Shown here: positions 8,992 to 19,920 of the stretch, one piece after another
Layout of the letters: the number at the start of each line of letters is the position of its first letter
How positions within the stretch are numbered: position 1 is the stretch's first letter
Assembly (NCBI GenBank): GCA_910574455.1
Contig: CAJSYZ010000004.1
Coordinates: 2,915,528 to 2,979,527 of the forward strand
Reading direction: 5' to 3'
DNA from: Trichaptum fuscoviolaceum
Taxonomy: Eukaryota; Basidiomycota; Agaricomycetes; Hymenochaetales; Trichaptaceae
Length of the DNA stretch: 64,000 bases
Notes under the pieces: model-generated
Told to the model about the DNA's origin: nothing
Seen by the model: the letters and a program-made list of their open reading frames with translations, nothing else
The model's database searches: none
Position numbers and translations under genes: made by a program

Positions 8992-11483
8992 TGTTACGAC
9001 CTGGGGGGAACCTGGGGGCCGGGGCGCGTTAGCGGCTTCCGGGGCAAGGCCTGGGAGAGCGCGCGGCAGCGGAGAAGGCAAAGGGGAACCGTTAAGGACG
9101 CTACAACGCCAACGGAGTCGCGCGGGGAGCGGGGCTACGGGGGCGAGACGCAAAGGGGCTCAAGGCGAGGACGGGACGGAGTCAGAGTCGAGGCGGGGAA
9201 GGCAGAGTCGAGGCGCGGGGAGACAGAGTCGAGACGCGGGGAAATGCCAAGCGGGATTCTGGCGGGAATCTGGATTCGCGCGGGAATCTGGATTCGTGCG
9301 GGATCGCAGAGCGGGAATCGTTCGGGACTTTGGCGGGAATCGCAGAGCGGGATTCTGGCGGGAATCTCAGAGCGGGATTCTGGGCAGGACTCAGAGCGGG
9401 ATTCGCAGAGCGGGATCCGGGACAAGACAGAGACAAGAGAGCCAGAGAGCAGGCATGCTCAGGACAGGAGCAGAGAGCTCAGGATAACCGGGATCTCAAG
9501 GCAACACTTCTGTTATCAGGAGGAGGTTCCCTAAGGAAGCACTCGACAAGTTAGCATTGTAAAACTACACTAGAGACAAGACAGAAACACACCTAAGGAA
9601 GCACTCGACAAGAGGACAAAAGTGAGTGCTCCTTACGGTGGCGACAGGTATTTATCTACTGGGCAGAATCTACAGGGAACGGGCATGCACAAACGCGCAA
9701 CTAACTAGTTACACAATCTTGCGGGCGAAGGCCGCGCATACAGTGACGTGAATCCGGGATTCGGGATTCGGTGCGGGAACGTCTGGGCAAGATCTAAGGG
9801 AACGAGCGTGAAGCATGGTCAAGTGAAACAAAGAGAACTAAAGGAATGTAATTGTGCGCGAGGTATCAAGCTGGCGCACAGGCAGCGGGGTAACGAACGT
9901 GGGGGGCGGATGTAATGCATACATCGTCTCGGGATAAGTTGCAGGCAACTTCTGGCGTGGATCAGGGTCGCGGGAGATCGACAGGGACCAACTTCGAAGA
10001 AGCCGGTGCTTCGATGTCGTAACGAAGCCTAATCGCGAGGCGCGCGCGGGGCAGGGCAACTAAGGACGGGGTTCGAGTCCTTGCGGACAATGAGATCAAT
10101 CCCGCACATGGGGTGGCGGGAAAGTGGTCTGCGGGCCGGGACAGGACGCTACTAACGAGACTAGTTGGCTGGCACGTGCGTGGCCAGGCCAATCACCTGG
10201 GGCTATCTCGAGACGGGGTTAGCATCGAGGAGCGGGGAGGCTAAGGGGTTTCCCTTGGACAACGGGAAACTCGCGCGATTCGCAACGGGATCATGCAGGG
10301 AATCTGGTTCGGGTTTCGACCGGGAATCGAGTTCGGGTTTCGACTGGGAATCGAGTTCGGGTTTCGACCGGGAATCAAGACAGGGTTCGACCGGGAATCG
10401 TAGCGGGAATCTTTCGGGAATCAGAGCGGGAACTTAGCTGGGGTTGCGATGGGAATCGCAGCGGGATCGAAGGCGGGAATCCTGCGGGGGATTTGTGCAG
10501 GGATTCGAGACGGGACGCGAGGCGGGAAACGAGCGGGTTTTCGACTGGGATCGTGCGGGGGAAAGGAGCGGGATCCCAACCGGGAAGCGAGCGGGGTTTC
10601 TACCGGGAATGAGCGGGGGAGTCTGGCGAGACTCTAGTCGGGAAACGAGCGGGGGGAGTTTGGCGGGACTCCAACCTGAACGAGTGGGGGAGTCTTGACG
10701 GGACTCCAACCGGGAGCAAGCGTGGGTTGCGGGATTGTCAGAGAGGACGCTTGGCAGCGTTCGCGGCGAGGCGGGATTCCTGGCGGGGCAGGCTGTGGAC
10801 GAACAAGGGCAGGTCGAGAGGCACAGGATGTCGAAGGGGTTAGCTAGGGCACCGTGGCAGGACGAGCGCAGGGCAGGGTTCATGACCGGGCAGGATTGCG
10901 GGATAGCAATCCTTGACCGCTGTCGTGTTGGCTTACTCAAGGCCAGACAGAGGTCGGCTTGAACGCAGTGGATCAATCTCCTAACTGCACTTCATGACTG
11001 TGGACACCAGGCCGGGATCTGGTATCCGGGCATAGTCGAGAACCTACGAGGTCTGGGATAGCTATGGCTATGGCTATGGCTGTGGCAGGCTATGGCTATG
11101 GCTGTGGCTATAGTGAGTGACTTCGGGACTATGGCGAGGTACGGGGTTCGCTGGGGCGGGGAACAGAGCATGACGGGAGCGGGGAGCGAGCGGGGGATCA
11201 TCCTAGAGTTGGGGGAACAACGAGGCGGGCTAGGGATGGATCGAGACACGGGGACGAGGCGGGGGACTGACGAGGAGACGTGGGCGAGGACAAGCAGGGG
11301 CGAGGAGGTCGTAGCGGGGCGGAACTCTTAGCAGGAGAATGCATGGCGAAGCAGAGGTTCTTCCGGGATCAGAGAGCGGGGGATCCTTTCGGGATCTAGC
11401 CAAGGTCGCGATTTCGGGTTTCAGTATACCGGGTTCTGTTCGGGTTTGCCTTAGACATGTTGGGGTCCTGGGGGATCCCGACA
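8992..11483 (-). repeat. LARD-1 3' LTR (left)
   Basis: 2,492-bp LTR. It is packed with the octamer GCGGGAAT and close variants (dense at 9240-9420 and 10260-10720), a short tandem array of an about 24-bp unit around TTCGGGTTTCGACCGGGAA (10308-10400), and a TATGGC hexamer array near 11061-11111. Long open frames here (for example 10434-10976) are by-products of these repeats. I saw three single-base differences from the right LTR, each C here and T there (near 9210, 11342 and 11368). Confidence 0.93.
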
Positions 11484-11495
11484 TTACCCCCCTCC
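11484..11495 (-). promoter_or_regulatory. LARD-1 polypurine tract
   Basis: On the minus strand this reads GGAGGGGGGTAA directly before the TGTCGGG start of the 3' LTR. It is the same dodecamer as in gypsy-A (46400) and gypsy-B (49928). Confidence 0.85.
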
Positions 11496-11674
11496 AAAGG
11501 TGCTACTCCGGAGCACCAAAGGATTAGAGTAGTCTTTAGCTTTCCGTAGTAATTATCCAATACTTAATAACCATAATCATAACCAAGGCGCAGAGTCTTT
11601 CGGGATTTCCGTCGAGAAACCATTATTACCAACGCGGGACTAAACATAATCCGAAAAAAAATTCGTGGGGGAAT

Positions 11675-12859
11675 CTACCGGGATTTGACCAAAATTCGCG
11701 CCAAAGGGCGGCTTTGCTTTCGTTGAGGCGTGCCTTTCCCACCAAGCTGGGGAGAGGCAGTCAGTTTGCCTAGGCGGTCGGGTTTTGCAAGGACCAGGGG
11801 CGGGGACGAAGCGGGGGTCGAGGACGAGACTTCAGGCAGGGTGGCCTCAGGGGGCCCTTCCGGGATCGACTGGGACTGGGCTGGACGGGATTTTCGGTGC
11901 AGGAAATCTACCAAAGTTCGGGACGCGTTTGCTTGTGCTTCTGCAGCACCAAGCAGTCGTTCGGGAACAACGGGGTCTAGCGGGGTCGGGATCGAAGCGG
12001 GAACTGGTTCAGGGACCGGGGAAACAGGTGCAGGAACTGGAGGCACGGCGGGAGAAGCTGGGGTCGAAGCGTCTGGAGCGGGGGACGTGACAGTCAGGAC
12101 CGGGGCGGCAGTAGACGTTGACGGGATCGTTTGCAGGTCAGAGATGCATACTTGTATCAAACCTTGTAAGAGGCTTTCAACTTCGTGACGCAGGAACTGG
12201 CTGAACGCGGGATCCGTGTCTTGGACTATCCGGGTGCAGTGGGGCACCATTCGGGTCAGGACTTGGGCAACGCGGCTCAACATGGCGGGAGACGGTTCTG
12301 AGGCAGCGGGGGCGCGGGTTTCCGGGGCAGAATCCGAGGACGTAGCTTGGACACCTATCGTCGCAAACTGGCGTTTCGGGCTAGACTTCCGGGGTGCGAC
12401 TTTTGCGGGAGGAGCGGCTTTTTTCACGGGAGGCCTTTCAGCACAATCGCGAATTAAGTGGCCCTTTGTTCCACAGTAGAAGCAGAGCCCAAGTTTTCGC
12501 CTTTCATGCCTATCAGCATCAGAAAGGGTGCGCTTGGTCGAGGACGGGATTCGGGGAACCGTAGGACGGGGCATCGTGGCACGGGGCGGGGCAGTCGGAC
12601 ATGCGGGAACCAAATGTTCGTTAGAACCGCAGTAGAAACAGAGGCGCAGTTTACGGCGCAGTTCGCGGGTTTCTGGAGACGATGTCTGGGACGCAGGGCG
12701 AGAGCGGGGACGAGGTGCTACCGAGGCTGGGGAAGTTGACCGAGACGTGGCTGGCGAGGCAGGGACAGAGACAAGCCGGGGGAGCTGGACAGCAGGTGAC
12801 TGTGGCCGGGAATTGCTCGAGAAAGACGAGCACGTGGAGCGGGAGTCTGACGCGGACAT
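11675..12859 (-). CDS. LARD-1 Gag-like protein with two CCHC zinc knuckles
   Basis: 394-residue protein, the only long frame in the LARD interior, starting about 100 nt after the 5' LTR. The N-terminus (1-60) is Ser/Pro/Arg-rich. Two CX2CX4HX4C knuckles lie at residues 74-87 (CFYC...H...C) and 126-139, each preceded by a basic Arg/Lys run. A Pro/Ala/Ser/Val-rich low-complexity region spans about 255-315, after a short helical stretch (about 200-240, MLSRVAQVL...EVESLLQGLIQVC). There is no recognisable capsid, protease or polymerase. The knuckles resemble those of chromovirus Gag (for example CYYCGEKDH in gypsy-A), so binding of element RNA for packaging is a reasonable inference. The rest is unlike anything I recognise. 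Confidence 0.8.
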   Translation of the reverse strand: MSASDSRSTCSSFSSNSRPQSPAVQLPRLVSVPASPATSRSTSPASVAPRPRSRPASQTSSPETRELRRKLRLCFYCGSNEHLVPACPTAPPRATMPRPTVPRIPSSTKRTLSDADRHERRKLGLCFYCGTKGHLIRDCAERPPVKKAAPPAKVAPRKSSPKRQFATIGVQATSSDSAPETRAPAASEPSPAMLSRVAQVLTRMVPHCTRIVQDTDPAFSQFLRHEVESLLQGLIQVCISDLQTIPSTSTAAPVLTVTSPAPDASTPASPAVPPVPAPVSPVPEPVPASIPTPLDPVVPERLLGAAEAQANASRTLVDFLHRKSRPAQSQSIPEGPPEATLPEVSSSTPASSPPLVLAKPDRLGKLTASPQLGGKGTPQRKQSRPLARILVKSR

Positions 12860-12949
12860 AGCGACGCGGGGATTTTTGTCGAAGTCCGAAAAAAAAGAGT
12901 CAGGTAAGGAACGTAGATTGTTGCCAATCCTGGTTACGGTAAGCTTTAG

Positions 12950-12960
12950 ACTTTTGTCCT
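12950..12960 (-). promoter_or_regulatory. LARD-1 self-priming primer-binding site
   Basis: Two nt inside the 5' LTR boundary, the minus strand reads AGGACAAAAGT. This is the exact complement of ACTTTTGTCCT inside the LTR (13584-13594). It does not begin with TGG, so a tRNA 3' end is not the obvious primer. Confidence 0.75.
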
Positions 12961-12962
12961 AA

Positions 12963-15454
12963 TGTTACGACCTGGGGGGAACCTGGGGGCCGGGGCGCGT
13001 TAGCGGCTTCCGGGGCAAGGCCTGGGAGAGCGCGCGGCAGCGGAGAAGGCAAAGGGGAACCGTTAAGGACGCTACAACGCCAACGGAGTCGCGCGGGGAG
13101 CGGGGCTACGGGGGCGAGACGCAAAGGGGCTCAAGGCGAGGACGGGACGGAGTCAGAGTCGAGGCGGGGAAGGCAGAGTTGAGGCGCGGGGAGACAGAGT
13201 CGAGACGCGGGGAAATGCCAAGCGGGATTCTGGCGGGAATCTGGATTCGCGCGGGAATCTGGATTCGTGCGGGATCGCAGAGCGGGAATCGTTCGGGACT
13301 TTGGCGGGAATCGCAGAGCGGGATTCTGGCGGGAATCTCAGAGCGGGATTCTGGGCAGGACTCAGAGCGGGATTCGCAGAGCGGGATCCGGGACAAGACA
13401 GAGACAAGAGAGCCAGAGAGCAGGCATGCTCAGGACAGGAGCAGAGAGCTCAGGATAACCGGGATCTCAAGGCAACACTTCTGTTATCAGGAGGAGGTTC
13501 CCTAAGGAAGCACTCGACAAGTTAGCATTGTAAAACTACACTAGAGACAAGACAGAAACACACCTAAGGAAGCACTCGACAAGAGGACAAAAGTGAGTGC
13601 TCCTTACGGTGGCGACAGGTATTTATCTACTGGGCAGAATCTACAGGGAACGGGCATGCACAAACGCGCAACTAACTAGTTACACAATCTTGCGGGCGAA
13701 GGCCGCGCATACAGTGACGTGAATCCGGGATTCGGGATTCGGTGCGGGAACGTCTGGGCAAGATCTAAGGGAACGAGCGTGAAGCATGGTCAAGTGAAAC
13801 AAAGAGAACTAAAGGAATGTAATTGTGCGCGAGGTATCAAGCTGGCGCACAGGCAGCGGGGTAACGAACGTGGGGGGCGGATGTAATGCATACATCGTCT
13901 CGGGATAAGTTGCAGGCAACTTCTGGCGTGGATCAGGGTCGCGGGAGATCGACAGGGACCAACTTCGAAGAAGCCGGTGCTTCGATGTCGTAACGAAGCC
14001 TAATCGCGAGGCGCGCGCGGGGCAGGGCAACTAAGGACGGGGTTCGAGTCCTTGCGGACAATGAGATCAATCCCGCACATGGGGTGGCGGGAAAGTGGTC
14101 TGCGGGCCGGGACAGGACGCTACTAACGAGACTAGTTGGCTGGCACGTGCGTGGCCAGGCCAATCACCTGGGGCTATCTCGAGACGGGGTTAGCATCGAG
14201 GAGCGGGGAGGCTAAGGGGTTTCCCTTGGACAACGGGAAACTCGCGCGATTCGCAACGGGATCATGCAGGGAATCTGGTTCGGGTTTCGACCGGGAATCG
14301 AGTTCGGGTTTCGACTGGGAATCGAGTTCGGGTTTCGACCGGGAATCAAGACAGGGTTCGACCGGGAATCGTAGCGGGAATCTTTCGGGAATCAGAGCGG
14401 GAACTTAGCTGGGGTTGCGATGGGAATCGCAGCGGGATCGAAGGCGGGAATCCTGCGGGGGATTTGTGCAGGGATTCGAGACGGGACGCGAGGCGGGAAA
14501 CGAGCGGGTTTTCGACTGGGATCGTGCGGGGGAAAGGAGCGGGATCCCAACCGGGAAGCGAGCGGGGTTTCTACCGGGAATGAGCGGGGGAGTCTGGCGA
14601 GACTCTAGTCGGGAAACGAGCGGGGGGAGTTTGGCGGGACTCCAACCTGAACGAGTGGGGGAGTCTTGACGGGACTCCAACCGGGAGCAAGCGTGGGTTG
14701 CGGGATTGTCAGAGAGGACGCTTGGCAGCGTTCGCGGCGAGGCGGGATTCCTGGCGGGGCAGGCTGTGGACGAACAAGGGCAGGTCGAGAGGCACAGGAT
14801 GTCGAAGGGGTTAGCTAGGGCACCGTGGCAGGACGAGCGCAGGGCAGGGTTCATGACCGGGCAGGATTGCGGGATAGCAATCCTTGACCGCTGTCGTGTT
14901 GGCTTACTCAAGGCCAGACAGAGGTCGGCTTGAACGCAGTGGATCAATCTCCTAACTGCACTTCATGACTGTGGACACCAGGCCGGGATCTGGTATCCGG
15001 GCATAGTCGAGAACCTACGAGGTCTGGGATAGCTATGGCTATGGCTATGGCTGTGGCAGGCTATGGCTATGGCTGTGGCTATAGTGAGTGACTTCGGGAC
15101 TATGGCGAGGTACGGGGTTCGCTGGGGCGGGGAACAGAGCATGACGGGAGCGGGGAGCGAGCGGGGGATCATCCTAGAGTTGGGGGAACAACGAGGCGGG
15201 CTAGGGATGGATCGAGACACGGGGACGAGGCGGGGGACTGACGAGGAGACGTGGGCGAGGACAAGCAGGGGCGAGGAGGTCGTAGCGGGGCGGAACTCTT
15301 AGCAGGAGAATGTATGGCGAAGCAGAGGTTCTTCTGGGATCAGAGAGCGGGGGATCCTTTCGGGATCTAGCCAAGGTCGCGATTTCGGGTTTCAGTATAC
15401 CGGGTTCTGTTCGGGTTTGCCTTAGACATGTTGGGGTCCTGGGGGATCCCGACA
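12963..15454 (-). repeat. LARD-1 5' LTR (right)
   Basis: 2,492 bp, nearly identical to 8992-11483. In the minus sense of the element this is the promoter-bearing LTR. Apart from three C/T differences I found no other change by eye. Confidence 0.93.
13584..13630 (-). promoter_or_regulatory. LARD-1 putative core promoter and self-primer
   Basis: Minus strand: a TATA-like GATAAATA (within 13618-13630) lies about 30 nt upstream of ACTTTTGTCCT (13594 down to 13584). The latter would be the first 11 nt of the transcript under a Tf1-like model. GTAGATAAATA is shared at the same spacing with gypsy-A (about 40999-41009). A short inverted repeat, GGAGCACTC / GAGTGCTTCC, brackets the primer sequence and could present it in a loop. 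Confidence 0.6.
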
Positions 15455-15600
15455 CGAACGCTGACGCGACGCCAAGCCCGGTGGAGCCTTTTCCTCACCC
15501 GCTTCGACTTTATGATTTGCCATCGCCCGGGGGGACTCGGGGGCAAGCCCGATGCCATGTCACGACATGTTGACCTTCAACCAGAAGGCGAGGACAACAC
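15455..15600 (+). pseudogene. gypsy-A copy 1, RNase H end fragment
   Basis: Resumes at the CGAAC duplication and encodes the end of RNase H (LTRRQARWSLFLTRFDF...GKPDAMSR), matching copy 2 from 44660 with a few changes. It ends with the 8-bp GACAACAC target duplication of N2 (15593-15600) and continues at 27589. Confidence 0.92.
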
Positions 15601-15881
15601 AGTCCTACCAGCAAATGAAATGCTTCACATGCAGCATTTGCTGATAGAGTCTGATGTATGAGATTCAGCCTTGCTGTGCATATTTAGATGACGGTTTTTG
15701 CATTATGCTCAGCCATTACAGCAGTCATATACATGAGAGTGTAGATACAGCCAGTATATTCTATTTAGTGGGTATTTAAATGTATTAAATGGATAGACAT
15801 ATATTTAATTTGTATATCCACCGCTTTTTTGAGCTAATTATAACACTCAGGCACTGCTGATTGACAGCATGCTGTAATAGT
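15601..15881 (+). repeat. N2 left terminal inverted repeat, outer part
   Basis: Begins AGTCCTACCAGCA and pairs with the inverted 27300-27580 end, whose reverse complement begins CACTGCTACCAGCA. It ends at the GTAATAGT target of N3 (15874-15881). Confidence 0.85.
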
Positions 15882-16974
15882 CACCTGGGCAACCCTAGGA
15901 ATCAAGCACAAGTGCTCGTGCAACACCGCGTCGTGGGCGAGCACATTTGCTTGAGGAGTGGCCGTGCGTATGTGTTTGAAGACCTGGGTGAATATCTCTA
16001 GACCTTGTGAGGATCTCAAGCTATTCACACAGGTAAGGGTCCAGGGTCCTAGGGTCACCGGTAACACTGGCAGTGTCTTCAAGTTACCGGTGATCCGATA
16101 GCCCTGGGCCGTTCCTCCTTGCGCGCGCGTCGCTCCGTCCCGCCCGCTGTCCCGCCCCCCCTGAGTGCCGCCATCGCATATCTTGCTGCGCAGGCCTCCA
16201 AACAACATAAATTTGGTACATACGGACTCCTTTTTTCATGTTCTATCACCATGTACCCTTAGATATAGCATTATAATATAATATCTTTTAGCTTTTCACT
16301 CTGACTTATAATTGAAACACACCATTAATTCTGACTCAAAGCAAAGAGTTATATTAGGTCGTCAACAGTACTAGCTAATAATCTTAAAGAAATGCGGACC
16401 AGGCTTGAGTAACAATATATTTAAATTTAAATACAATGAGAAAAGCGCACGCGCCCGCAGGTCCGGTTGCAGGCGGTGAGGAGGCGTTGCACGCGTGCGC
16501 GCGTACGGCGGGTGAAACCTGGCTCGTGGGTGCAACTATGGCTTCGGTTGCCTTGTTGAAGTGGCACGGACGCGCTAGTCTGTTTTGCTAGAAAACACCT
16601 GTTGTTCGCACTTTGTAGCACAGACATAAATTGCCATCCATATCGGGGGTATGAGGATGTGTGCAATGGTGCATTCAAAGTGCGCGGAAGGAAGGCGGAG
16701 GGGTGGGTATGAAAGGATGGAGCCCGGAAAGGGAGGTGAGAGCTTGTAAGTGTCTATCACGCACAGCTCATTGGATTATGGTGCACCTACGAAGAAAAGC
16801 AGGCCTGTCAGTCTTGTCTTTTATGATTACAAGCCAAATGGAATGAAGACGTACTTGGATTGCTGCCAGCGCCATTCCTGTTTCACTCAAATGTGCCTCA
16901 ACCACTTCACCACACCCTCTCTCCACCAACTGTATGTCCTGAAGTGGATGTCGCAAGTGCTTCCAGATAGTGCA

Positions 16975-17215
16975 TCGCCCGTGCCAAAGTAGAGCTTCTG
17001 CATGATGGAGTTCGTGTTGCTCTTGAGCACCTTCGGCTTCTTCTCATCATTGATGCATCCTGTGAGGCATCGAGCCATGAGATTGTCTCGTTGACGGCAG
17101 CCTCTAGTTAAGTCTTGTCTTCGGGCTTGAGCTTGTCCTTGAGCTTCTCGTCGTTCAGAGTTCCGAAGGTGGTAAGACTTGAGGTGTAGAAAGCTGCGCT
17201 TGCGAGCGCGACTGT
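16975..17215 (-). pseudogene. Captured Hsp70 C-terminus fragment (in N3)
   Basis: Reading the minus strand gives LNDEKLKDKLKPEDKT, then (after a stop) LEAAVNETISWLDASQ, then IMQKLYFGTGDA. These are hallmark segments of the C-terminal lid of cytosolic Hsp70 (SSA type), in order. Stops and frameshifts interrupt it, and intervening residues before IMQKL have decayed. It lies in the shared core that N1a, N1b and N1c also carry. Confidence 0.75.
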
Positions 17216-18521
17216 GCGGCTCGAGCGGTGAAAGCCATTGTGTCCTGCGCGCCGTCTACAGGGAGAGCTTGAAGAACAGTGAAGAAACAGAGAAAGACGA
17301 CGTTCGTGATGCGTGCAGATTGCGCGCCACGACCCTGAGAAGTGCGTGAAATTACCGTATATGGTATGTCTCAGAAGTTTTGACTGCCTCAAACATATGA
17401 ATAACATACTCATTGAATTTTATATAGCGGAATAGAGCTCAGGCACAGTGCTTTGTTACATTTATTATATGCTAATGTAGGTTGGGAAAAAACAAGGAAG
17501 TAAAAGGATGAGCTGCACAGGGTACACATTAGAACTGCAATAAAAATGCATGATTCATGCATATGTTCTTACATTCTTTGAATTCCCTTATATCGTATGC
17601 TCATTAGAGCGCCTCTGTAATTTACAGTAGTACTATAAAGATGATATAATATCTTGTGTAAAATTGTGGAACGCAATGGAGTTTCAAACAAAGATATAAA
17701 AATCAAACAGTCTCGAAAAGTGGCCATTTCATGCACTTTTGGGTTAATTCTCAACATTTGCAGCTAATTCACTATATTAATGATGATTGAAAAATACAGC
17801 TATGATACATAGCAATACTAGGGACTATAATAAAGCAGAGCTAGGTGTTAGATTTTAGGTTATGAATAAAGCAGTTGTGAAGTACACAAATGTTTCCGAG
17901 AGTCGAACACATGTGTACAAGTTTCACTCGGAGTGATGCATTGGAAACACCACATTTGAGTTCAACCACTTCCACTCTATCTATTAGCAAGATTCTTTCT
18001 GCAACTTCTATAGTATGTCAAGGGAATCTATTCTGCAAATAATGGGAGTCTCATATGCACCCAAAAATATACAAATGAATAAATACTGCTGGAATAGCAC
18101 TTTGTATCATTGTTTTACTTATTACACAGCAACAAGGTACATGAATGCTATTATGATAAATATGATAATTTGATTTCAGACAATTTTTGTATCATAGAGT
18201 AGTGTGCCTGAAGCGTGCTCGAAAGATTGTTTTGATTTTGAGAGAAAAGTGTGTCCGGCGATGCCTCGGATGAATGCTCCGGGAATCGCCGGACGCAACT
18301 TCGAGGACACGGACGTGTCGACGGGCACCTTTGACAACGTCTGTAAATTATTTCGTTCACTCTCTGCACACCATTTTTTATATTTCAAATGTATATATAT
18401 TAGAGATTGTATTAAAGAAATAAAATACATAATTTATATACAAAATAAAAGAGAAGAAGCATACTAAGATGAGCCTTTGCGTCTGTGCGCATCTTCATGA
18501 TCAGCACTGCACACAGACGCA

Positions 18522-18710
18522 AAGGCTCATCCTCGCCTTGATCATCCTGTCTCGCTGTGCCTCAACGCGCCTCTGAGCATCCCATGCCAAGCTGTTCTTC
18601 TTGCGCCGCTTTCCGTTCTCGTAATGTAATTTCGCGTGAAGCTTGCGTTGTCCTCTGACGTGTACTGCCCTAGGAACACATCAAGGCTGATGTTCGGGTC
18701 ATACCAGGCG
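18522..18710 (-). pseudogene. Captured ESS2/DGCR14-like fragment (in N3)
   Basis: The minus strand encodes YDPNISLDVFLGQYTSEDNASFT and, in another frame, YENGKRRKKNSLAWDAQRR followed by VEAQRDRMIKAR. Together they match the N-terminal SLDxFxxxYTSEDNASF...AW-AQ-RVE-QRDRM signature of ESS2 (Es2/DGCR14, a splicing-associated nuclear protein). One frameshift lies between the two parts. The identification is from memory of the family. The fragment is next to an inverted repeat (GATGAGCCTTTGCGTCTGTG and its complement, 18470-18530) that may mark a capture junction. Confidence 0.6.
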
Positions 18711-18884
18711 CACAGCTAGGGCCTTTCGTCACTAGGACAAGCGGTGGGGTGTCGAGGTGCATCTGAATGACCTGCGGCCCACGGGCACTATGAGGGTGAC
18801 TGCTGTGGCTGGTATCTCATACTAGCTGGTGTTGCAATTGCTTGGAAGAGCCTGATAGCAGAGTATCAAGGTAGTTGTTAATTG

Positions 18885-19215
18885 CGTAAATACATGCCCA
18901 CCTTTGCCATCTTCGTCCGAGCTATCCTTATCGCCTTCGCCTTCCACGATGGGCTTGCCCAGTTGGCCGTTCTCTTCATCGTCGAGGTCACCTCACTTGG
19001 TGCGACAGCGGTTCTACAACCACACAAGACACGTGGCCGCAATGTGTACGCTACAACACTGGCTATCGTGTGCGTTATCGTCGCCGCTGTATTCTTCACG
19101 TTTGTTGAGCTTTTCCAGGTGAAGGCAATACCGCGCGTGGCCATTGGCCTAGTTATCGCCGTCATTCTATCTCTCACCGTCGTCCTGGCCTTCTTCAACA
19201 TGCTTGCAAACTTCG
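18885..19215 (+). pseudogene. Captured membrane-protein exon, possibly TRP-like (in N3)
   Basis: An open frame of about 110 codons encodes three strongly hydrophobic spans (AIFVRAILIAFAF, TTLAIVCVIVAAVFFTFVELF, VAIGLVIAVILSLTVVLAFF) separated by a charged loop (LQPHKTRGRN). Length, spacing and the 'IPRVAIG' junction resemble the last transmembrane segments of fungal TRP-like (Flc/DUF907-type) integral membrane proteins. It has no start codon of its own context and no downstream tail, so it is a single captured exon, not a gene. N1 copies lack it. The family assignment is tentative. Confidence 0.45.
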
Positions 19216-19920
19216 GCCATATCAGGGAAGGGAAGATATTGCTTGCAATAATGTGTGACAGAGCTTCTGCATGACTGTTGACCAGGTTTGTTGAATGGCG
19301 GCGGGGGCGATTCTCGCTGTCGGCGCTGAAATTGTTGCAATTTCCGCCCTCGGTTTTGGGAGAGCGGAGGAGCGACGGGAGCTCAATGTGTCTTGTGTAT
19401 CATTGGTGTCGTAGCAATGAAGATGAGGGCGAAGGTTCACGTTGCACCTATGAGTTGTGCAAGAGATTTAGTTCCATTCCACAGTGTAAGAATCTGTGTT
19501 ACGCACCTATCACATTTACGGCCTTCCTACACCTCTGCCGCAAGAGTAATAATCCTCCAGCAAGTAGAGCAGCGGCGAGATGGGAGAAAATAGAGAGTGA
19601 AGAGGAAGGGGACAACGCTGTGGTCGTGAAAGGGGGAGAAAAGGACAAGGACGGATGACGCGCACCACCGCCTAGGGAACGGGGGGCGGGCTCGTCCTCC
19701 AACTCGGAGGCCCGGAACACATGAGCCGGAGGACCCTGTCAAGGGTCCCACACCCTTCAACCTGTTTGAATATCTCGAGATCCTCAAAAGGTCTAGAGAT
19801 ATTCACACAGGTCTAGAAACACATACGGACAGCCGCTCCTCAAGCACATGTGCTTGCTCACGACGCGGTGTTGCACAAGCACTTGTGCTTGATTCCTCGG
19901 GTTGCACTGGTGGTAATAGT

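Larger units (their letters stand above)
8992..15454 (-). mobile_element. LARD-1: non-autonomous LTR retrotransposon with giant LTRs
   Basis: 6,463-bp element with TG...CA ends, flanked by the 5-bp duplication CGAAC (8987-8991 and 15455-15459). The empty site is visible in gypsy-A copy 2 at about 44660. The LTRs are 2,492 bp each and the interior only 1,479 bp. Transcriptional sense is minus: the primer-binding site lies next to the right LTR and the purine tract GGAGGGGGGTAA next to the left one (11484-11495). The interior encodes one zinc-knuckle protein and no protease, RT or integrase. The purine tract and the primer-binding arrangement are the same as in gypsy-A and gypsy-B, so it probably uses chromovirus enzymes in trans. 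A second copy starts at 61729. Confidence 0.93.
15882..19912. mobile_element. N3: inverted-repeat transposon nested in N2
   Basis: 4,031 bp flanked by GTAATAGT (15874-15881, 19913-19920). Inverted ends of about 170 bp start CACCTGGGCAACCCTAGG on the left and CACCAGTGCAACCCGAGG on the right, read inward. The interior from about 16366 is a core shared with N1 elements: matching blocks include 16660-16830 vs 57445-57595, 17900-18010 vs 58620-58730 and 18230-18330 vs 58980-59090. Yet the termini differ from N1. It carries pieces of Hsp70, ESS2 and a membrane protein and has no transposase. The outermost inverted ends hold nested palindromes such as AAGCACAAGTGCT. Confidence 0.87.

Noticed and set aside
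7448..9487. 679-codon open frame from the copia LTR through gypsy-A RT into LARD-1
   Set aside because: Accidental fusion across two insertion junctions. Only the 7525-8991 part is genuine coding sequence.
10434..10976. 180-codon minus-strand open frame in the LARD LTR (also 14405-14947 and 63183-63725)
   Set aside because: It lies wholly in LTR repeats of GCGGGAAT words, is low-complexity (SRLESRQ...NPA) and resembles no family. It is conserved only because the LTRs are copies of each other.
11061..11111. TATGGC hexamer array as a telomere- or satellite-like repeat
   Set aside because: A short simple-sequence tract within the LARD LTR, present at the same place in each LTR copy (about 15032 and 63810).
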